Assembly: GCF_003856495.1 (NCBI RefSeq)
Contig: NZ_CP034118.1
Location: 2,392,182 to 2,456,181 of the forward strand
Source: Staphylospora marina
GTDB lineage: Bacteria > Bacillota > Bacilli > Thermoactinomycetales > Thermoactinomycetaceae
Direction of reading: 5' to 3'
Length of the DNA stretch: 64,000 bases
Every line of letters begins with the position of its first letter. Position 1 is the first letter of the stretch. Below are positions 62,758 through 64,000 of the stretch, piece after piece. The translations under genes and the position numbers were made by a program. Under the pieces are notes generated by a model, which worked only from the letters and a program-made list of their open reading frames with translations, was not told the DNA's origin and ran no database searches.

Positions 62758-62768
62758 GCGGTCTCCCT

Positions 62769-62867
62769 CACACAATACCCGCCATGGATCCAACTCAACC
62801 GTGGACCCCAACGACGAAATGGCCGCGTTTTTCTGACACACAATACCACCATGGATCCAACTCAACC
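62769..62867 (-). CRISPR. Eroded CRISPR array 12 (2 degenerate repeats)
   Basis: Two decayed repeats end near 62799 and 62867. Both read ATGGATCCAACTCAACC, having lost the final AAAC form and the CTTTC start. One spacer of about 38 bases lies between. It is probably inactive. Confidence 0.65.
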
Positions 62868-63000
62868 CCCATTGTGAACACCAGGTAAATCAAGGCTTCT
62901 TCGTTATATCAAACCTCAAAAAAGTCTGTGAACCGGGAGTCCTGCACAAACTCCGGGAGATTCACAGACTTCGGGTCAAACTCACCACTTTGTTCAGCCA
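62868..63000 (-). promoter_or_regulatory. Degenerate leader of array 12
   Basis: CCCATTGTGAACACCAG and AAGTCTGTGAACC are recognisable, but the -10 has become TATAAC and the opposite arm reads GAGATTCACAGACTT. Decay matches that of the repeats. Confidence 0.65.
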
Positions 63001-63053
63001 GACATCTTCATACACAACAAAACAAATAAAACTATGCGTGCTTCTCACCTGTG

Positions 63054-63401
63054 TTAAAACAACTTGTCCAACAAGGTTTTGATTTTCTCCCAGTCAGAAG
63101 GGTGACACTTGCCCATATACCTGTGAAATGCTCTGATCGGAGCATAATCAATTTTGGAAACACGTGCGGTCGTGGGAACGATCAGTCCATATTCTTCCCA
63201 CCCTTCGAGAACGAAATCAAACTTGTTCCTTGGCGGGCGTGAGGTGCAATGAACGATGATCGCGGAGTTGTCGATATACTTTCCCACAATAATGGCCGGC
63301 CGCACTTTCATTTCCCATTTTTCCTGCCCATTTCCCGATCCTTTCGAATTTTCAAACGCGACGCGAACCAACCAAATGGCCCCTTGAGAGAATTTGCTCA
63401 T
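63054..63401 (-). CDS. PemK/MazF-like toxin
   Basis: The 115-residue protein begins MSKFSQGAIWLVRVAFEN and contains KVRPAIIVGKYIDNSAIIVH and KFDFVLEGWEEYGLIVPTTA. This is the type II PemK-like fold of endoribonucleases (the RPAIIV and Pro-rich turn). GGAAG lies nine bases before the ATG at 63401. It overlaps the upstream small gene by 50 bases in another frame. Confidence 0.75.
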   Translation of the reverse strand: MSKFSQGAIWLVRVAFENSKGSGNGQEKWEMKVRPAIIVGKYIDNSAIIVHCTSRPPRNKFDFVLEGWEEYGLIVPTTARVSKIDYAPIRAFHRYMGKCHPSDWEKIKTLLDKLF

Positions 63402-63540
63402 AGATGTCGTCTTCCGGATACCATTCGTCTTCTGTGATGTGAATCGCGTCTTTCGGCTGTTGGTCATTCGGGAGAAATTTGGTTTGATCCAAACGGCGTC
63501 CTTCAAGCCAATCATCCATACGCCGTTTCAATATTTTCAT
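63352..63540 (-). CDS. Probable antitoxin of the PemK-like toxin
   Basis: The 62-residue protein (MKILKRRMDDWLEG, then DAIHITEDEWYPEDDIYEQI) is small and acidic in its second half, like many toxin-binding tails. GGGAG lies eight bases before the ATG at 63540. I do not recognise a DNA-binding motif; the call rests on size, overlap and order. Confidence 0.55.
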   Translation of the reverse strand: MKILKRRMDDWLEGRRLDQTKFLPNDQQPKDAIHITEDEWYPEDDIYEQILSRGHLVGSRRV

Positions 63541-63709
63541 TGTACCAGCTCCCGGAGCTGACGGAATTCTTATTTCTATTATAAAGCATCCGGATTGATT
63601 TTTACACCTCCTGTCCGCTTTTTTACAGAAAAGAAAAGGCCCGACAGGCCTCTGTGGCAATCCATTTTTCAGTGATTCGCTTCAATTATGTAATGATCTC
63701 GTCAGCAAG

Positions 63710-63742
63710 AGACGGGACCCGTCGCCACGGGTCCCGTCTTGA
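63710..63742. other. Strong hairpin downstream of the last small gene
   Basis: AGACGGGACCCGT pairs perfectly with ACGGGTCCCGTCT around four bases. No T run follows on either strand, so termination is uncertain. Confidence 0.5.
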
Positions 63743-63749
63743 CCGAATA

Positions 63750-63965
63750 TTACTTGGGGCCGTTCCGATCTCCGTGGTTGCGGTCGGACTTTCCTTTTTC
63801 CAGCCAGTACACCAGCAGGACTTGACTCAGGATTTCAAACCAGTCTTTGGCCTCCTGGTATACCTCCAGAATCAGGTCCCACACAATCCTCACTCCCTTT
63901 CCTGTCACTGCTTGAACAGCAGCTACTTCGCTCATGCACATTTCGGGACAAAGCCTGATGTGCAT
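63750..63965 (-). CDS. Small hypothetical protein
   Basis: A frame of about 71 residues with an amphipathic or hydrophobic centre (VRIVWDLILEVYQEAKDW, ILSQVLLVYWLEKG) and a charged tail. GGTGG lies ten bases before the ATG at 63965; an internal ATG at 63935 is possible. No family is recognised. Confidence 0.45.
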   Translation of the reverse strand: MHIRLCPEMCMSEVAAVQAVTGKGVRIVWDLILEVYQEAKDWFEILSQVLLVYWLEKGKSDRNHGDRNGPK

Positions 63966-64000
63966 AAGCAATCACCCACCGGATAAGCGAAAGTAGCGAT

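Noticed and set aside
62275-62877. A 200-codon plus-strand open frame starting at 62275
   Set aside because: It runs through CRISPR repeats, a leader and a hairpin and has no protein-like conservation.

Overview
The window looks like a chromosomal segment of a GC-rich, Gram-positive Bacillota. A thermophilic member of Bacillales, possibly Thermoactinomycetaceae, is my best guess. Evidence: a cggR-gapA-pgk-tpiA-gpmI-eno glycolytic cluster close to secG, an Est30-like esterase, rnr and smpB-ssrA; a rapZ-yvcK-whiA-HPr cluster; CtsR, CggR and LexA (DinR) type operators; strong GGAGG ribosome binding sites with many TTG and GTG starts. The family-level assignment is inference.

Left end (1-7.2 kb): a type III-B CRISPR-Cas locus. 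cmr3 (cut by the window edge), cmr2/cas10 and cmr1 run leftward with 4-base overlaps. An unrecognised small protein and an unrecognised two-TM coiled-coil membrane protein also lie on the minus strand. A CARF protein resembling Crn1 ring nucleases and a Cas6 run rightward. No cas1 or cas2 is visible. From 7.2 to 13.2 kb lie a Sel1/TPR protein overlapping an HSP90-family ATPase, ung, and a Gfo/Idh/MocA oxidoreductase.

13.47-19.45 kb: the most unusual region. Ten short CRISPR arrays follow one another, all read on the minus strand. Each has its own near-identical leader with a sigma-A promoter inside a long inverted repeat, a degenerate terminal repeat, and (with one exception) a hairpin with an invariant 30-base loop and covarying stem. 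I count 57 repeats and 47 spacers here. A further unit and an eroded unit lie at 62.4-63.0 kb. The Cas6, Cmr and CARF proteins would process and use these crRNAs.

19.5-33.1 kb: a DUF433/DUF5615 toxin-antitoxin pair, tRNA-Thr, ssrA, smpB, rnr, an esterase, a stand-alone 5S rRNA gene with its own promoter and terminator, secG, and the glycolytic operon under CggR with its operator. 33.2-42.9 kb: rpoN, tRNA-Arg, clpP with a CtsR box, a thermonuclease lipoprotein, a small lipoprotein, a six-TM protein, an HPr-like protein, whiA, yvcK, rapZ, glucokinase and a thioredoxin-like protein. 42.9-51.4 kb: a TPR-HTH protein and a compact eight-gene histidine operon (hisZGDBHAF-IE) whose genes each overlap the next by 4 bases (at least at hisD/hisB). 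51.5-64 kb: a RdgB-like pyrophosphatase, small proteins, class 2 pyrD, hfq, a secreted amidase, a LexA-box-controlled YolD-like gene, a GNAT acetyltransferase, a large RND exporter, the detached CRISPR units and a PemK-like toxin-antitoxin pair.
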